The notes beneath the pieces are model-generated. The model was not told the origin of the DNA, searched no databases, and saw only the letters and a list, made by a program, of their open reading frames with translations. From contig CM077658.1 of assembly GCA_039707465.1 (NCBI GenBank), positions 17,521,074 to 17,585,073 on the forward strand: 64,000 nt of DNA. Reading direction: 5' to 3'. Of the stretch, positions 43,901 to 54,345 are shown piece after piece. This DNA comes from Rhabdophis nuchalis (taxonomy: Eukaryota; Chordata; Lepidosauria; Squamata; Natricidae). The translations under genes were made by a program, and so were the position numbers. The stretch's first letter is position 1. Each line of letters starts with the position of its first letter.

Positions 43901-43917
43901 ATTCTAACCACCGCACA
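43901..43917 (-). mobile_element. Family-2 SINE head (second part)
   Basis: ATTCTAACCACCGCACA is the reverse of the tRNA-like head and completes the copy at 43410. Confidence 0.7.
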
Positions 43918-43918
43918 T

Positions 43919-43976
43919 CATGGATGGATGGATGGATGGATGGATGGATGGATGGATGGATGGATGGATGGATGGA
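43919..43976. repeat. (GGAT)n microsatellite
   Basis: About 14 uninterrupted GGAT units next to the SINE head. Confidence 0.95.
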
Positions 43977-44016
43977 ATTCTAATTCTGCACAGCATAAAA
44001 AAAACAAGTACAACTC

Positions 44017-44045
44017 ACTAGCACATATGTGCCAGGGGAACCTTA
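44017..44045 (+). mobile_element. Sauria-type SINE 3' tail remnant
   Basis: ACTAGCACATATGTGCCAGG then GGAACCTTA matches only the Bov-B-like end of the family-1 SINE. Confidence 0.6.
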
Positions 44046-45055
44046 TATACATAGGTATGTATTTAGCATATCGACATGTGTGTTACATATGTGTACACTT
44101 TGGAGAACCGACAACATAATTTCATTTTTAACGTGTGCCACAGTGCCCGTAGGGGTGGGGAAATGACAATAAAGGTTATTTTCTGTGCAAAGCCCTTCTT
44201 GGTTGCAAGCAGATCAAAGGAAAGACTTCTATCTTCATGTTTTTGCCTACCAGGAGAAGATGGCTAGATGGTAAACAGGCAGAGAAACATAAATACCTTC
44301 TCATTTACATTCTGATACAGGCAACCCAACACCGCTGTTAACACATGCCTTCTTTCAAAAACACGGATCAGCTCCCCTTGTACCAGTTCAAGGTATCTTC
44401 AAAACAAGGCAACTTTCACTAAAATATATATATATATATATATATATCACTTTGTTGTTTGAAGGAAGCTCCCATTGACGAAAGGATGCCTGTCTCAGCA
44501 ACAATTTACAGTAAATCAGAGGAGAGTTAAAGTATATTAGCATGAGATGAACCCTTTGAAGCTAAAGCACAGGCTCTTGGTATCTGTGGGGTGGGGGGCT
44601 TTGTTTTGTTTTCAGAGGCCTAGAAGGATGGAAACAACAGAGACCCTCTTGCCAATGTGCCTCTCCAGCCAAGGAACAAGTCAGGTTGTCACAACCCTTC
44701 AACGTTAAGAGTTATCACCCAGGGATTTGCCAAGCACTGCACCTGTAATTTATTCCATTTATGCTGAAGGAACTTTGATATTTAAATTAGGCTCCCTCCC
44801 CCGAACCCATCACTTTCCTTCAATGTAAATGCTAATCAAGAAGACTGATGCTTAATGGAGCAAAAAAAGCTCCAGATGGGTTTTGGGTTTTGTTTTTTAA
44901 CTTACAGCTTTGCAGGATAAAGTTTAGAATGTTATCTCCTGCGAGGTGCATTTGTTCATCTCAATACGTTTCTCTTCCCCAGCTTTCGGGTGGGCAGCTG
45001 TCAATCTTCTTGATGAAAACACAGGAGCGGCCCTGTGCCTATCAAATTAACTTAC
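44046..45055. other. Unique sequence with (TA)n at 44423-44447
   Basis: CNE-like composition in about 44640-45050. No exon recognised. Confidence 0.3.
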
Positions 45056-45091
45056 TTTCCTTCCTTCCTTCCTTCTTTCTTTCTTTCTTTT
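45056..45091. repeat. (CTTC)n/(CTTT)n microsatellite
   Basis: CTTC units followed by CTTT units. Confidence 0.9.
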
Positions 45092-45224
45092 TATATTTTT
45101 TATTAGATTTTTCTCTTTACATACAATATGTGCTTAAAGAACAGTGTACTGCGTCAGCATTCCAGAAGAACCCAACTCCAATGAAAAACTCAAAATTTTC
45201 TCAAAATTCCCTTTCATTAGGGTA

Positions 45225-45562
45225 GTTATCACAAGCACATCTAGGAAACCCCAAATCTGAGTGTTCTGGGTTTCCCCTCAGTAAATCAAAAGCCAAACCC
45301 AGCCCCTGCACCCATCAGTCCATCCCATGGTCCAATCCCAGTCTGTTCCAACTTGAGACATCACTTCAACCACTCCTCCTCCAAGTGTGAGAATACCATG
45401 ACCTTGACCCAAAAGAAGAATGCTATTATGTCTGACTACATTCCCTCTACTAAATCCCCACTCCGACTTTCCCCAGGCACAAGAATGTCAGCTCCTGGGT
45501 TTATCTTATCATAATAGTCACCCTGCCAAAACTCTGACCAAGAATGTGGCAGTAAGGAAGCT
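45225..45562 (-). mobile_element. LTR family 2, old diverged copy
   Basis: Contains CACATCTAGGAAACCCC, CATGGTCCAATCCCAGTC and CAAGAATGTGGCAG in the same order as 23261-23632, with many substitutions. Ends not sharp. It may sit inside an L1-like element (45095-45860). Confidence 0.5.
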
Positions 45563-45654
45563 TCCGGTGTTAATATGGCTTCCAAAGCTGACACACTGTC
45601 TGGGTCAATTCATTTGCATCTTAAGTTCCTAATTTCTAGTTCCTATTATCCAAC

Positions 45655-45860
45655 CATTGATAAAATACTGTAAGTCCCAAGTTCAAAAGTATTCTGTGTC
45701 TTCTTTTTCTTTTATCTTCAGTGTTCATCTGTCCATTTCTGCACAGTCCAATGTTGCTTTTTTAATTCTATCTTCTTCCATAGGTGTTTCCTCACTTTTC
45801 CAATGCCCAGATACAATTCTTGCTGCTGTTAAAACATTCTCTTTTTCATATTTCAAATAT
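45655..45860 (-). mobile_element. L1-like LINE ORF2 C-terminal fragment
   Basis: Minus-strand translation contains LTAARI, HWKSEETP and CAEMDR, parallel to 14790-15065. Decayed. Confidence 0.5.
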
Positions 45861-46128
45861 TTCACCTTTCTGCCCCATGTCTCCAGACCATAGCTGCATC
45901 TTGGAGGCCCACAATCAAGAGATCATGGCCACCTTCCTCTCCACCAACCTTTGCATCTAGTATTTAGAAAATGACCTCCACACCTGGTATTAATCCAACT
46001 AGTTATTGGTAGGTCCCAAAGTCCTCTGGGAATCTCTCTTGAAGCCATTCTAAACCAGCATCCAGCATGACATTCCAGGGCAGCCTATTAAAAATGTCTG
46101 AAGAAACATTTCCCTGGTTCATGTTACA
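45861..46128. other. Sequence of unknown type, possibly L1-related
   Basis: CATGTCTCCAGACCATAGCT and following could be more L1 ORF2, but I cannot confirm it. Confidence 0.25.
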
Positions 46129-47050
46129 ATACAATAATACAATAGCAGAGTTGGAAGGGACCTTGTAGGTCTTCTAGTCCAACCCCCTGCATGGGCAGGA
46201 ACCTTATACCATTTCAGACAAATGGCTGTCTAACATCTTTTTAAAGACTTCCAGGGTTGGGGCATTCACAACTGCTGGAGGCAAGCTGTTCCAGAGGTTA
46301 ATTGTTCTCACTGTCAGGAAATTTCTCCTTAGTTCTAAGTTGCTTCTCTCCTTGATTAGTTTCCACCCATTGCTTCTTGTCCTGCCCTCAGGTGCCTTGG
46401 AGAAAAGTTTGACTCCCTCTTCTTTGTGGCACCCTCTGAGATATCGGAACACTGCTATCATGTCTCCCCTGGTCCTTCTCTTCATCAAACTAGACATACC
46501 CAGCTCCTGCAGCCGTTCTTCATATGTCTTAGTCTCCAGTCCTCTAATCATCTTGGTTGCTCTTCTCTGCACTCTTTCCAGAGTCTCCACGTCTTTTCTA
46601 CATCGTGGCGACCAAAACTGTATGCAGTATTCCAAGTGTGGCCTTACCAAGGCACTATACAGTGGCATTAACACTTCACGCGATCTAGATTCTATCCCTC
46701 TGTTGATGCAGCCTAGAACTGTGTTGGCTTTTTTGGCAGCTGCTGCACACTGCTGGCTCATATTTAGATGGTTGTCCACTAGGATTCCGAGATCCCTCTC
46801 ACAGTTGCTACTATCGAGCAAGGTACCACCTATACTGTACTTGTGCATTTGGTTTTTCTTGCCTATATGTAGGACCTTACTTTTTTCACAATTGAATTTC
46901 ATTTTATTAGACAGTGCCCAATGTTCAAGTTTGTCTAGATCCTTCTGTATCTTAAGCCTATCTTCTGGAGTGTTGGCTATTCCTGCCAGCTTGGTGTCGT
47001 CTGCGAATTTGATGAGTTCCCCATTTATCCCCTCATCCAAATCGTTGATG
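46129..47050 (-). mobile_element. CR1 LINE, longest ORF2 remnant in the window
   Basis: The minus-strand frame at 46204-47040 is uninterrupted for 278 codons. It starts inside the reverse-transcriptase domain, with the FADD catalytic motif at residues 12-15 (IKFADDTKLAGI). It continues through the thumb and C-terminal region (ALSNKMKFNCEKSKVLHIGK, REVLMPLYSALVRPHLEYC, RNFLTVRTINLWNSLPP) to the natural stop. The endonuclease and upstream RT motifs are absent, so it is 5' truncated and cannot move. The 3' untranslated end on the plus strand is GCAGAGTTGGAAGGGACC. A complete CR1 ORF2 is about 900-1000 residues. Confidence 0.93.
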
Positions 47051-47382
47051 TTAAATCTGACTAGCCAATTTCATTGAGTCGCCTCTTGTTCTACTGTAAG
47101 AGATGGATACAAATCCTTTTGCGACTCTCTCTAATTTATTAACCCCGGTTGTACCTCCTCCTAAGCATTTTTCCTGCAAGGTGAGGTCAGATATGCTCCA
47201 GATAACATGGGTATTTGGCCTTGCAAATTGCAGATTTATAGATACAGTGTTGGTATTTTTATGGCTCAGGAATAAGATGATCTGAAAGTGATCAACTCAG
47301 GATCTGGATAAGCAAATAGATTCTTAACCCTTCCTTTCATTCTCCATTGTCCTTCCATTCTCTACCATTCATTCATAACTGA
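47051..47382. other. Unique sequence
   Basis: No element or exon recognised. Confidence 0.3.
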
Positions 47383-47495
47383 AGAATCTTCTGGGATGAA
47401 AAGCAAAATGTCTTCAAGCAAAAACCAAGGAAATCCAGTTGCCTTTTGAAAAAACAACTTTGGGACGACCATAACCTGGATGACTAAGAATCTAA
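47383..47495 (+). mobile_element. Penelope-like terminal fragment (tentative)
   Basis: Reads ACTGAAGAATCTTCTGGGAT then GAAAAGCAAAATGTCTTCAA, then GGAAATCCAGTTGCCTTTTG and CATAACCTGGATGACTAAGA. Same family as 49235, opposite orientation. The hammerhead-like core is mutated. Confidence 0.45.
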
Positions 47496-47699
47496 AGAAA
47501 CAATAGCAAAACCTCAACATCATTAAATGTTACTTAAACTAGAAATACATCATATTTGTATTTTATTCTTTTTTCTTTGTATTGTTTTCCAGATATTACA
47601 TAATTATTATTTTACTTTAGACTAGGTATTATTGTCAGCTATTTTATATTCAGTTCAGCAAATTTAATAGGATTTCATAGATTTTTTTAGATTTATATC

Positions 47700-47985
47700 A
47701 GTATTTCATAGATTGGTGCAGTTTCTCTCTTTACAGAGTTTAGCCTTATATTTTATAATATAAATCTTATGCTCTTATAGATCCTAATTTAATAGGTTCG
47801 TTTCATTATACTTTTTAGTTTTATAGATCTTAGTTTTACAGGTATTTTATAGTTTCTACTTTTACAGAATCTCGTATTATATTTTATAATATAAATCTTA
47901 CATTCTTATAGGTCCTAAGTTAATAGATTCTTTCCTTACAATTTTTTAGTTTTAAAGATCTTCGTCTTGCAAGTATTTTGTAGTA
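47700..47985. repeat. AT-rich tandem duplication, 131-bp period
   Basis: TATTTTATAATATAAATCTTA recurs starting at about 47749 and 47880, and TTACAGA at 47731 and 47862, each 131 bp apart. Just over two units are visible, with point differences. Confidence 0.75.
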
Positions 47986-48354
47986 AATATATCTGGTTAT
48001 TAATTTTTAGTACCATGGGTTTCCTCTGTAGATAATTGTTTAATCAATTTTGCATTGTGTTATGATGATCGAAGACCAAAAATAGAAGTGAAAGAAAGAA
48101 AATAACAAGTAAGCTTAGAAAATTCAAGAATCACAAGGACATACTTTCATGGAGAAATGTGGAGGCAAAAGAATATTAACAAGGTAGGTTATGTCTTGCA
48201 CCACACTGTGCAAATTGTTCCCATGGTCATTCATAAAACTTTGAAGAGCAAAATCCTACTAAAAGCAAGAAGAAAAATCACAACACTGAGAACCCTCCAT
48301 TCTTTACAGTTGTTGGAAAGAACTGCAATTTTATGAGGAAGAAATTAAGTGTAA
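47986..48354. other. Unique sequence
   Basis: No element or exon recognised. Confidence 0.35.
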
Positions 48355-48600
48355 CGGAATAAGAGAGTCAGAAGAGACCTTGGAGGTTTTCTAGTCCAAC
48401 CCCCTGCTCTGACAGGATACCCGATGCCACTGTAGACAAATGGCTGTCCAACATCTTCTTAAAAACTTCCAGTGTTGGAACATTCACAGCTTCTGGAGGC
48501 AACTTCTGTTCCACTGATTAATTGTTCTAACTGTCAGGAAAGTTCTCCTTAGTTCTAGGTTGCTTCTCTCCTTGATTAGTTTCCATCCATTCCATCCAAT
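48355..48600 (-). mobile_element. CR1 LINE 3' fragment
   Basis: The plus strand reads AAGAGAGTCAGAAGAGACCT, TTTTCTAGTCCAACCCCCTG and CAGGAAAGTTCTCCTTAG. Diverged. Confidence 0.8.
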
Positions 48601-48684
48601 TCATTCCATCATCAACCATGATACCTTCTGGGTCATCCCCAGTGTATGGGACTGGGGGGCACTGCTTTATAGTGGTTCCATTGT

Positions 48685-49140
48685 ACAGGTTAACAGAGTT
48701 TGAAGGGATCTTGTAGGTCATCTAGTCCAACCCCCTGGCCAAGCAGGCGACCCTACAGCATTTATGACCAATGGCAGTCCAATCTCTTCTTGAAAGCCTG
48801 CAGTGATGAAGCTCCTACAACTTCCACTGATTAATTGTTCTGTCAGGAAATTTCTCCTTAGTTCTAGGTTGCTTCTCTCCTTAGTTGGTTTCCATCCATT
48901 GCGTCTTGTCCTGCCTTCAGAAGCTCTGTAGAATAGGCTGACCCCCTCTTCTTTGTGGAGAATATTTGAGGAATATTTGTTCCTCAAATATAGGAACATT
49001 GTTATCATGTCACCTCTAGTCCTTATTTTCATTGAACGAGACATACCCAATTCCTGCAACCGTTCTTCATATGTTTTAGCCTTCAGTGCCCTAATCATCT
49101 TGTTATTTTGCAACCGAATTCTAATTGCTAGCTTTTTTGG
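48685..49140 (-). mobile_element. Second CR1 LINE fragment
   Basis: An independent 3' end (AACAGAGTTTGAAGGGATCT, CATCTAGTCCAACCCCCTGG) and ORF2 C-terminal remnant with frameshifts. Translation pieces include KAKTYEERLQELGMSRSMK and NLELRRNFLTEQLI. Confidence 0.82.
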
Positions 49141-49234
49141 CTTCAAACTGGCCACATCAAGGCCACTACCCAAATAATAGCATTTAAAAATAGCATGGCA
49201 AAAGATTCATGGAGATGTCCCAAAGGTGCTTTTT

Positions 49235-49460
49235 TTGGTTCAAGAGGCAACTGGACTTTCTCGTTTTTCTTTGAAGACATTTCACTTCTCATCCAAGAAG
49301 CTTCTTCAGCTCTGACTGGATGGTGGGGAACGGGAGGATTTATATTCCTTGCAGACAGCTGGTCATTTGCATCCTTTTAGAGGGTTGCTGAGGCCACTTG
49401 GAGGTTTATCTGTGTCCTCAGGGGAAACCTGAGTCGTGCAAATGGTTCCTGTAATCTGGA
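49235..49460 (-). mobile_element. Penelope-like terminal fragment (tentative)
   Basis: The plus strand has GAGGCAACTGGACTTTCTCG, TTGAAGACATTTCACTTCTC and CATCCAAGAAGCTTCTTCAG. The minus strand gives CUGAAGA, a hairpin GCTTCT/AGAAGU, then GAAAU. No stem I is visible, so only hammerhead-like. Confidence 0.45.
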
Positions 49461-50510
49461 TTTCCAGAAAAATTGCTTTTTAATCCCTATATTCCTCCAC
49501 TTAGTAAGAATGGTTTGATCAACAAGGTTTGGGATGGCATAGAAGATTGTATTCTTGGCTGCTCAGATAAACAATAATTATAGCAGGAGGGAGACTTAAC
49601 TGCTAGGATGCGCCCAAATGATCAAGCATTATTTAATTCATTTAAGATCCATTATGATGAGAATGTACCAGGAGAACCCCTGCATTCCAGACAACTTAAA
49701 GACCCTAAAGCAAATTGAGCAGGTCTCTGTGTAAGACAAATGACCGTACATTTGAACCTTTGTATCCTTAATGGTTCCACTTGAGGCGACTGCCCAACAG
49801 AATAAATTTATCGGGGAGCAGGAAGAAAATCCAAGTTGATTACTGGAAAAGTAAGTGGCTTTCACCCCTGCAACAGAGAGAGAGAGCTTTCTAGCCCAGG
49901 TGGCCCTATCAGCACTTGAGGCTCCCTAGAAATTATCAGGGTGTCCAGGAAAATACTTGTAGGAAATGGCATTCCTTGATATTCTCCCGCCCCAAGCCAT
50001 TCAAGCTGAAGATGAATTATCTTTGTTTTATGATAACACTTAGATTGCCTCGAGTGTTTATCATGTAGTGTGTTTCAAACAAAAGCAATCTCAAGAAATC
50101 CTGATAGGCAAGGGGGCAAAAGAGGAAGAAAAAAGACGCAGCAGAAGTAGCCAGGCGGAAGAATTTATTGTGTTTCATTTCTTCAAAATCTCTCCCTCTC
50201 TTCTTCCATAAAGAATATGTGACACGGTGCTCACAGGATGCAAAAGAGATGCTCCGAGAAACGTGCTCCCATCCAGATTCAGCTTTTTGAATGCTTGAGG
50301 CTCCCGAATGCCTCTCAAAGGCATTGCCCACACACGGCAAGTTGCAATGAATTAATGGCGCATGCCTTCAGAAGCCCTGGACGAGCTCGTGAAAAGCAAG
50401 AGATAAGAGTTGTAAAAGTGGCTCGGAAAACATAACAAAGTTAGAAGTGATGTGCGGGGTGATCGACTGCTTTGAAAATGGCCTTTTCCTGAAGAAAGTC
50501 TAAAGGACAA
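49461..50510. other. Unique sequence, CNE-like at about 50020-50470
   Basis: No repeat family or exon recognised. Confidence 0.25.
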
Positions 50511-50612
50511 GCAGTCCTCAATTGATGACCACAATTGGGGGAACCAGGATTTCTATTGCTAAGGACGGTGGTGATTAAGCCGAATGGGACAACTTGCCAC
50601 CTCTAACTCGCC
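50511..50612 (+). mobile_element. Tigger-like DNA transposon fragment
   Basis: AGCAGTCCTCAATTGATGAC and TTTCTATTGCTAAGGACGG follow the family order. Heavily deleted. Confidence 0.4.
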
Positions 50613-50699
50613 GCTAGACAACTTGCTGTGGGGACGATTTAACAATTCTATTTAATTCTTTAAAATGAATTCTAAAATTATTTTCATTTTTGCCATTCA

Positions 50700-50935
50700 T
50701 GTTTCATTCAATCAAGGAGAGGAGCAATCTAGAACTAAGGAGAAATGTCCTGACAGGGAGAACAATTAATCAATGGAACGGCCTACCTCCAGAAGTTGTG
50801 AGTGCTCCAACACTGGAGACTTTGAAGAAGAGCCCGGACAGCCACTTGTCCAGAATGGTATAGGATCTCCTGCTTGAGCAGAGGGTTGGACTAGAAGACC
50901 TCCAGGGTCCCTTCCAACTCTGTCATTCTGTTTCT
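50700..50935 (+). mobile_element. CR1 LINE 3' end
   Basis: Plus strand: ATCAAGGAGAGGAGCAATCT, GAACAATTAATCAATGGAAC, GGGTTGGACTAGAAGACCTC and CCCTTCCAACTCTGTCATTC. Frame broken. Confidence 0.82.
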
Positions 50936-51399
50936 GTTTACTAGATAAGGACATCGTTAAGGCCAGAATGGGCATACAGAGCAAGGTTCTCCCAAGATCC
51001 TAATCTCAAGGAAGGTGGACAAACTGAAGATTTTTTTTAAAAAAATGTTTGCCTTTTTGCTCTTTTTGTTTTTACTTTCGCAACGTGTTTTACTGACACT
51101 TATTGTCCTTACACATTGTACAGCTTTCAGAGACACACGTTGTGAGGTGGGCAGCTCTATAAACGTGCTAAATAAATTGGTTAAATAGATAATTTTTGCT
51201 CCACTCCATGCTCTCTTGATGCTCAGACTTCTGCTCTCCGAATTAGGGTCACTAATGGCCAATGACAGACTGCACGCCGCCTCTGGAGTGTCCCCAGAGT
51301 GAGAAACTTGGATTCAGAGCTTTATTAACGCTAAGGCTGGAGTGTAATTTAAAAGCAAACTGGCAGCCAGGAATACCTTTCAGCACTGATTATGAAGCG
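50936..51399. other. Unique sequence
   Basis: No element or exon recognised. Confidence 0.35.
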
Positions 51400-51778
51400 G
51401 GGAGGTTCGGGAGAACCTCTAGCTAAGATTCTGTGCAGTTCGGAGAACCCCCAAATCCCACTCCTGGCTGGACCCACCCATCCCACACATTCCCTCCCAG
51501 GAGTCCCCACGCGACCCATTTTGGATGCAAGTAAGTGCAGGGTGTGCATGGAGGCTCGGGGAGGGTCTACCGGAAGTTCAGGAAACAGGCGTTTCCAACC
51601 TCCAGAGAGCCTCCGGAGCCTGGGGACGCTGTTTTCGCACTCCCAGAGGCTTGAGGAAAGCAAAAATGCCTCCCACCTGCCATGATGCAGGAGGCCAACT
51701 AGGCCATGCCCACCATGGCCATGCCCACCCAGGAACCGGGCAGAGAATCCCTTGCTAAAATTTTTGAAGCCCACCCCT
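51400..51778 (-). mobile_element. GC-rich hAT-like element, long copy
   Basis: The right end AAGCCCACCCCTGG gives CCAGGGGTGGGCTT on the minus strand. The interior has AGGCCATGCCCACCATGGCC and GTTCGGGAGAACCTCTAGC near the left end. The long frames on both strands (97 and 195 codons) reflect high GC content. Confidence 0.5.
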
Positions 51779-52498
51779 GGCTGTAAGGGTCCCCAGTCAG
51801 TAAGTAAGCCACCCTTTTCTGCACCGACTGTGACCTCCAGAGCCATCCTAAAGAAGAGAATTCGCATATGGTGAGCAGCATGGAGAGAGGCGTCATGCTT
51901 TCCCACAAAATTCAACTTTTGTCCAACAATGGACACGTTGTGATGCAGGCTTTCATCTGCATTTGCTGCTCGATGCCTATAAGCTGCCAGTTTATTCAGA
52001 CAATGTCTTTTCTTCTGTGAACATTATTATATCTTTTCAATCCTTTTTTTTTATGATTACTGCAATTTAGGCCAGAATCTGACGCAGAGTTTCATTGGCA
52101 TGCCAAAGCAGAATGATGAAGTACTCTATCATTCTCGTAGCAAGAGGACAAAGGAAGGGGAGGAGGGGAAGAAAATATCACACACTTAAGAAAATTTCCA
52201 GGGGAGTCTATAATACGCAATGTAAAACCTACTAATAATAATAAAGACATTTTATTTGAAATGCTGAAAGAGCCTAGACTGATAAAAACACTTCAAGCAA
52301 AACTTTGGCAATAGCCCATTAGGGCAGGAGTAGGGAATCTAATGCCATAATTTTAATGCAGTAAAACAGGTTGAGATACTTTGTTCCAGTAAAAAATAAT
52401 TATTTTCAACTTGTGCTTCCAAGGAGAAGTGGGTATCTGCCCTCAATATTTTTAGTTACAAAATTGTGCTCTAGAATGTATAGCTTAAAAAGTCTGTT
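51779..52498. other. Unique sequence
   Basis: No element or exon recognised. Confidence 0.35.
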
Positions 52499-52742
52499 AT
52501 TTATTTTTATTTTATTAAATTTATACCCCGCCCTTCTCCTTGTTAGGACCCAGGGCGGCGCACAGGCATTTTAAAAAACACAAAATACAATAAATATCAA
52601 TTAAAATATAATTAAATTCATCAACCCGTGCTAAAAACCCAATATTAAAAACCCTTACCAAATTATAAATTTTCTTTAAAAAGTCAGAAACGGGGGGCTA
52701 TTCTAGGCCGGCTTGTTGGAATAAGTACGTCTTAAGACGTTG
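52499..52742 (-). mobile_element. L2-like LINE tail, subfamily A
   Basis: Near-identical to 41407-41650 (TTATACCCCGCCCTTCTCCT, AACGGGGGGCTATTCTAGG, AAGTACGTCTTAAGACGTTG). It stops at CTTAAGACGTTG, where the other copy continues. Confidence 0.78.
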
Positions 52743-52754
52743 TTCTATAGGCAT

Positions 52755-52756
52755 CA

Positions 52757-52816
<60 letters not shown>

Positions 52817-52871
52817 ATCCATCCACCCACCCACCCACTTACCTATTCATCTAACATCTATCCATACATCT

Positions 52872-52948
<77 letters not shown>

Positions 52949-53155
52949 ACATCTATACATCCATCTATACAGCCATTCATTCATGTAACATGTATCCATA
53001 CATCTATGTATCACCTACCTATCTATCCTACCGATGAATCAATCTATCCATCCACCCACCCACCCATCCGTTCATCTAACATCTATCCATACATTTATCT
53101 GTCTGTATAATCTAATCTAATCTAATCTAATCTAATCTAATCTAATCTAGTCTGC
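52755..53155. repeat. Compound TATC/CACC/CATC/TCTAA array
   Basis: TATC blocks at 52757-52815 and 52870-52948, CACC and CATC variants between and after, and (TCTAA)n at 53107-53150. Confidence 0.93.
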
Positions 53156-54061
53156 ACAGATACACAGGTATGACCACAATATTATTCCTTACTATGGTAG
53201 AATGTAGTCTACCATAGATGGATTCCCAGGAGGAAGAGCATGTGTCCCAAAGGATCAAGGATCAAGAGAAAGTAAACTTTAGATAGGAAGGGAAAGGGTC
53301 AAATCAGCTTCTTCCTAGGGATTCTCACAGTGTATGTGCAAATAGTTAACTTTAGTTTGGCAAGATCTCTGCTTATGGGTGAGGAACAACAAAGGAAGCT
53401 GGTTAGAAGAAGACATTGTCCAACATTATCTAACCACCCCCGCCATACTGAATTAAAAATACAAATACAAATAGGAGGACATATGTATGGTTCCCCCCTT
53501 GTGTTTAGAATATTAGAATATCTGACCCAGAAAAAAGCAAAAGAACATACAGTTCTGAAGAATCCTTATCTAGACTGAGATTCCTTCAACCCTCAAAGTT
53601 TACTCACTGCTTGTAGAAAGCTGTCAAAAACAGGCCCTGGTCAATTTCATCTTCATATTTTTTTCTCTCTCCAAGTATTCAAGTGGAAACATGTTTCAAA
53701 ACTCTTAGATCCTCCTGCCAAAGCAAAAACAAAAAAACTCTTTGAATGTCAAAAATCCATCCTTTGAACTGAAACTTAAAGCAAATTGGCTACACGCTGG
53801 AAGAAACCAGCGCCATATGCCTCATCTCAATTAATAGTCTGATAGCAATGATGATACCATTACAGGCGGATGTTGAAGGACAGATCAAAGCTCTTCCACA
53901 CTGAAATGAATGAAAGAGGGCACAAATGGGGAAAGACTAACTCATTTCAATTTAGGGCGCTTGTCACCAGCTAAATAGAGGCGGGCTAGTCTGTGCTATT
54001 ATCTGGCCCTAAAACATCTAAATGGGCTTTTTATTACAGCATCCAACTCACTATAAAAATC
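53156..54061. other. Unique sequence
   Basis: No element or exon recognised. Confidence 0.35.
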
Positions 54062-54345
54062 AGAATAATAGAATAGCAGAGTTGGAAGAAACCTTGGAGG
54101 TCTTCTAGTCCAACCCCCTGCTCAGGAAGGGAACCCTATATCATTTCAGACAAATGACTGTCCAATCTCTTCCTTAAAACCTCCAGTGCTGGAGAACCTT
54201 CTGGAAGCAGATCAGAGGTGGTATTCAGCAGGTTCTGACCAGTTCTGGAGAATGGGTAGCGGAACGTTTGAGTAGTTTGGAGAACTGGTAAATCCCACCT
54301 CTGTGTCATGGCAACCAAAGCTGGACGCGATATTCCAATCACTTC
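54062..54345 (-). mobile_element. CR1 fragment interrupted by a short GC-rich element
   Basis: CR1 3' sequence (AATAGCAGAGTTGGAAGAAA, TCTTCTAGTCCAACCCCCTG) to about 54212, and the CR1 ORF2-derived TGGCAACCAAAGCTGGACGC at 54304-54345. Between them lies 54213-54303, with ends CAGAGGTGGTATTCAGC and AATCCCACCTCTG. Confidence 0.7.
54213..54303 (+). mobile_element. Short GC-rich hAT-like element (91 bp)
   Basis: Inverted ends CAGAGGTGG and CCACCTCTG are exact over 9 bp. The interior has AGGTTCTGACCAGTTCTGG and GAGTAGTTTGGAGAACTGG. It is an internally deleted form of the family at 31732. Confidence 0.65.

Noticed and set aside
51349..51936. 195-codon minus-strand frame
   Set aside because: Lies across a GC-rich repeat element that also has frames on the other strand; no domain recognised.
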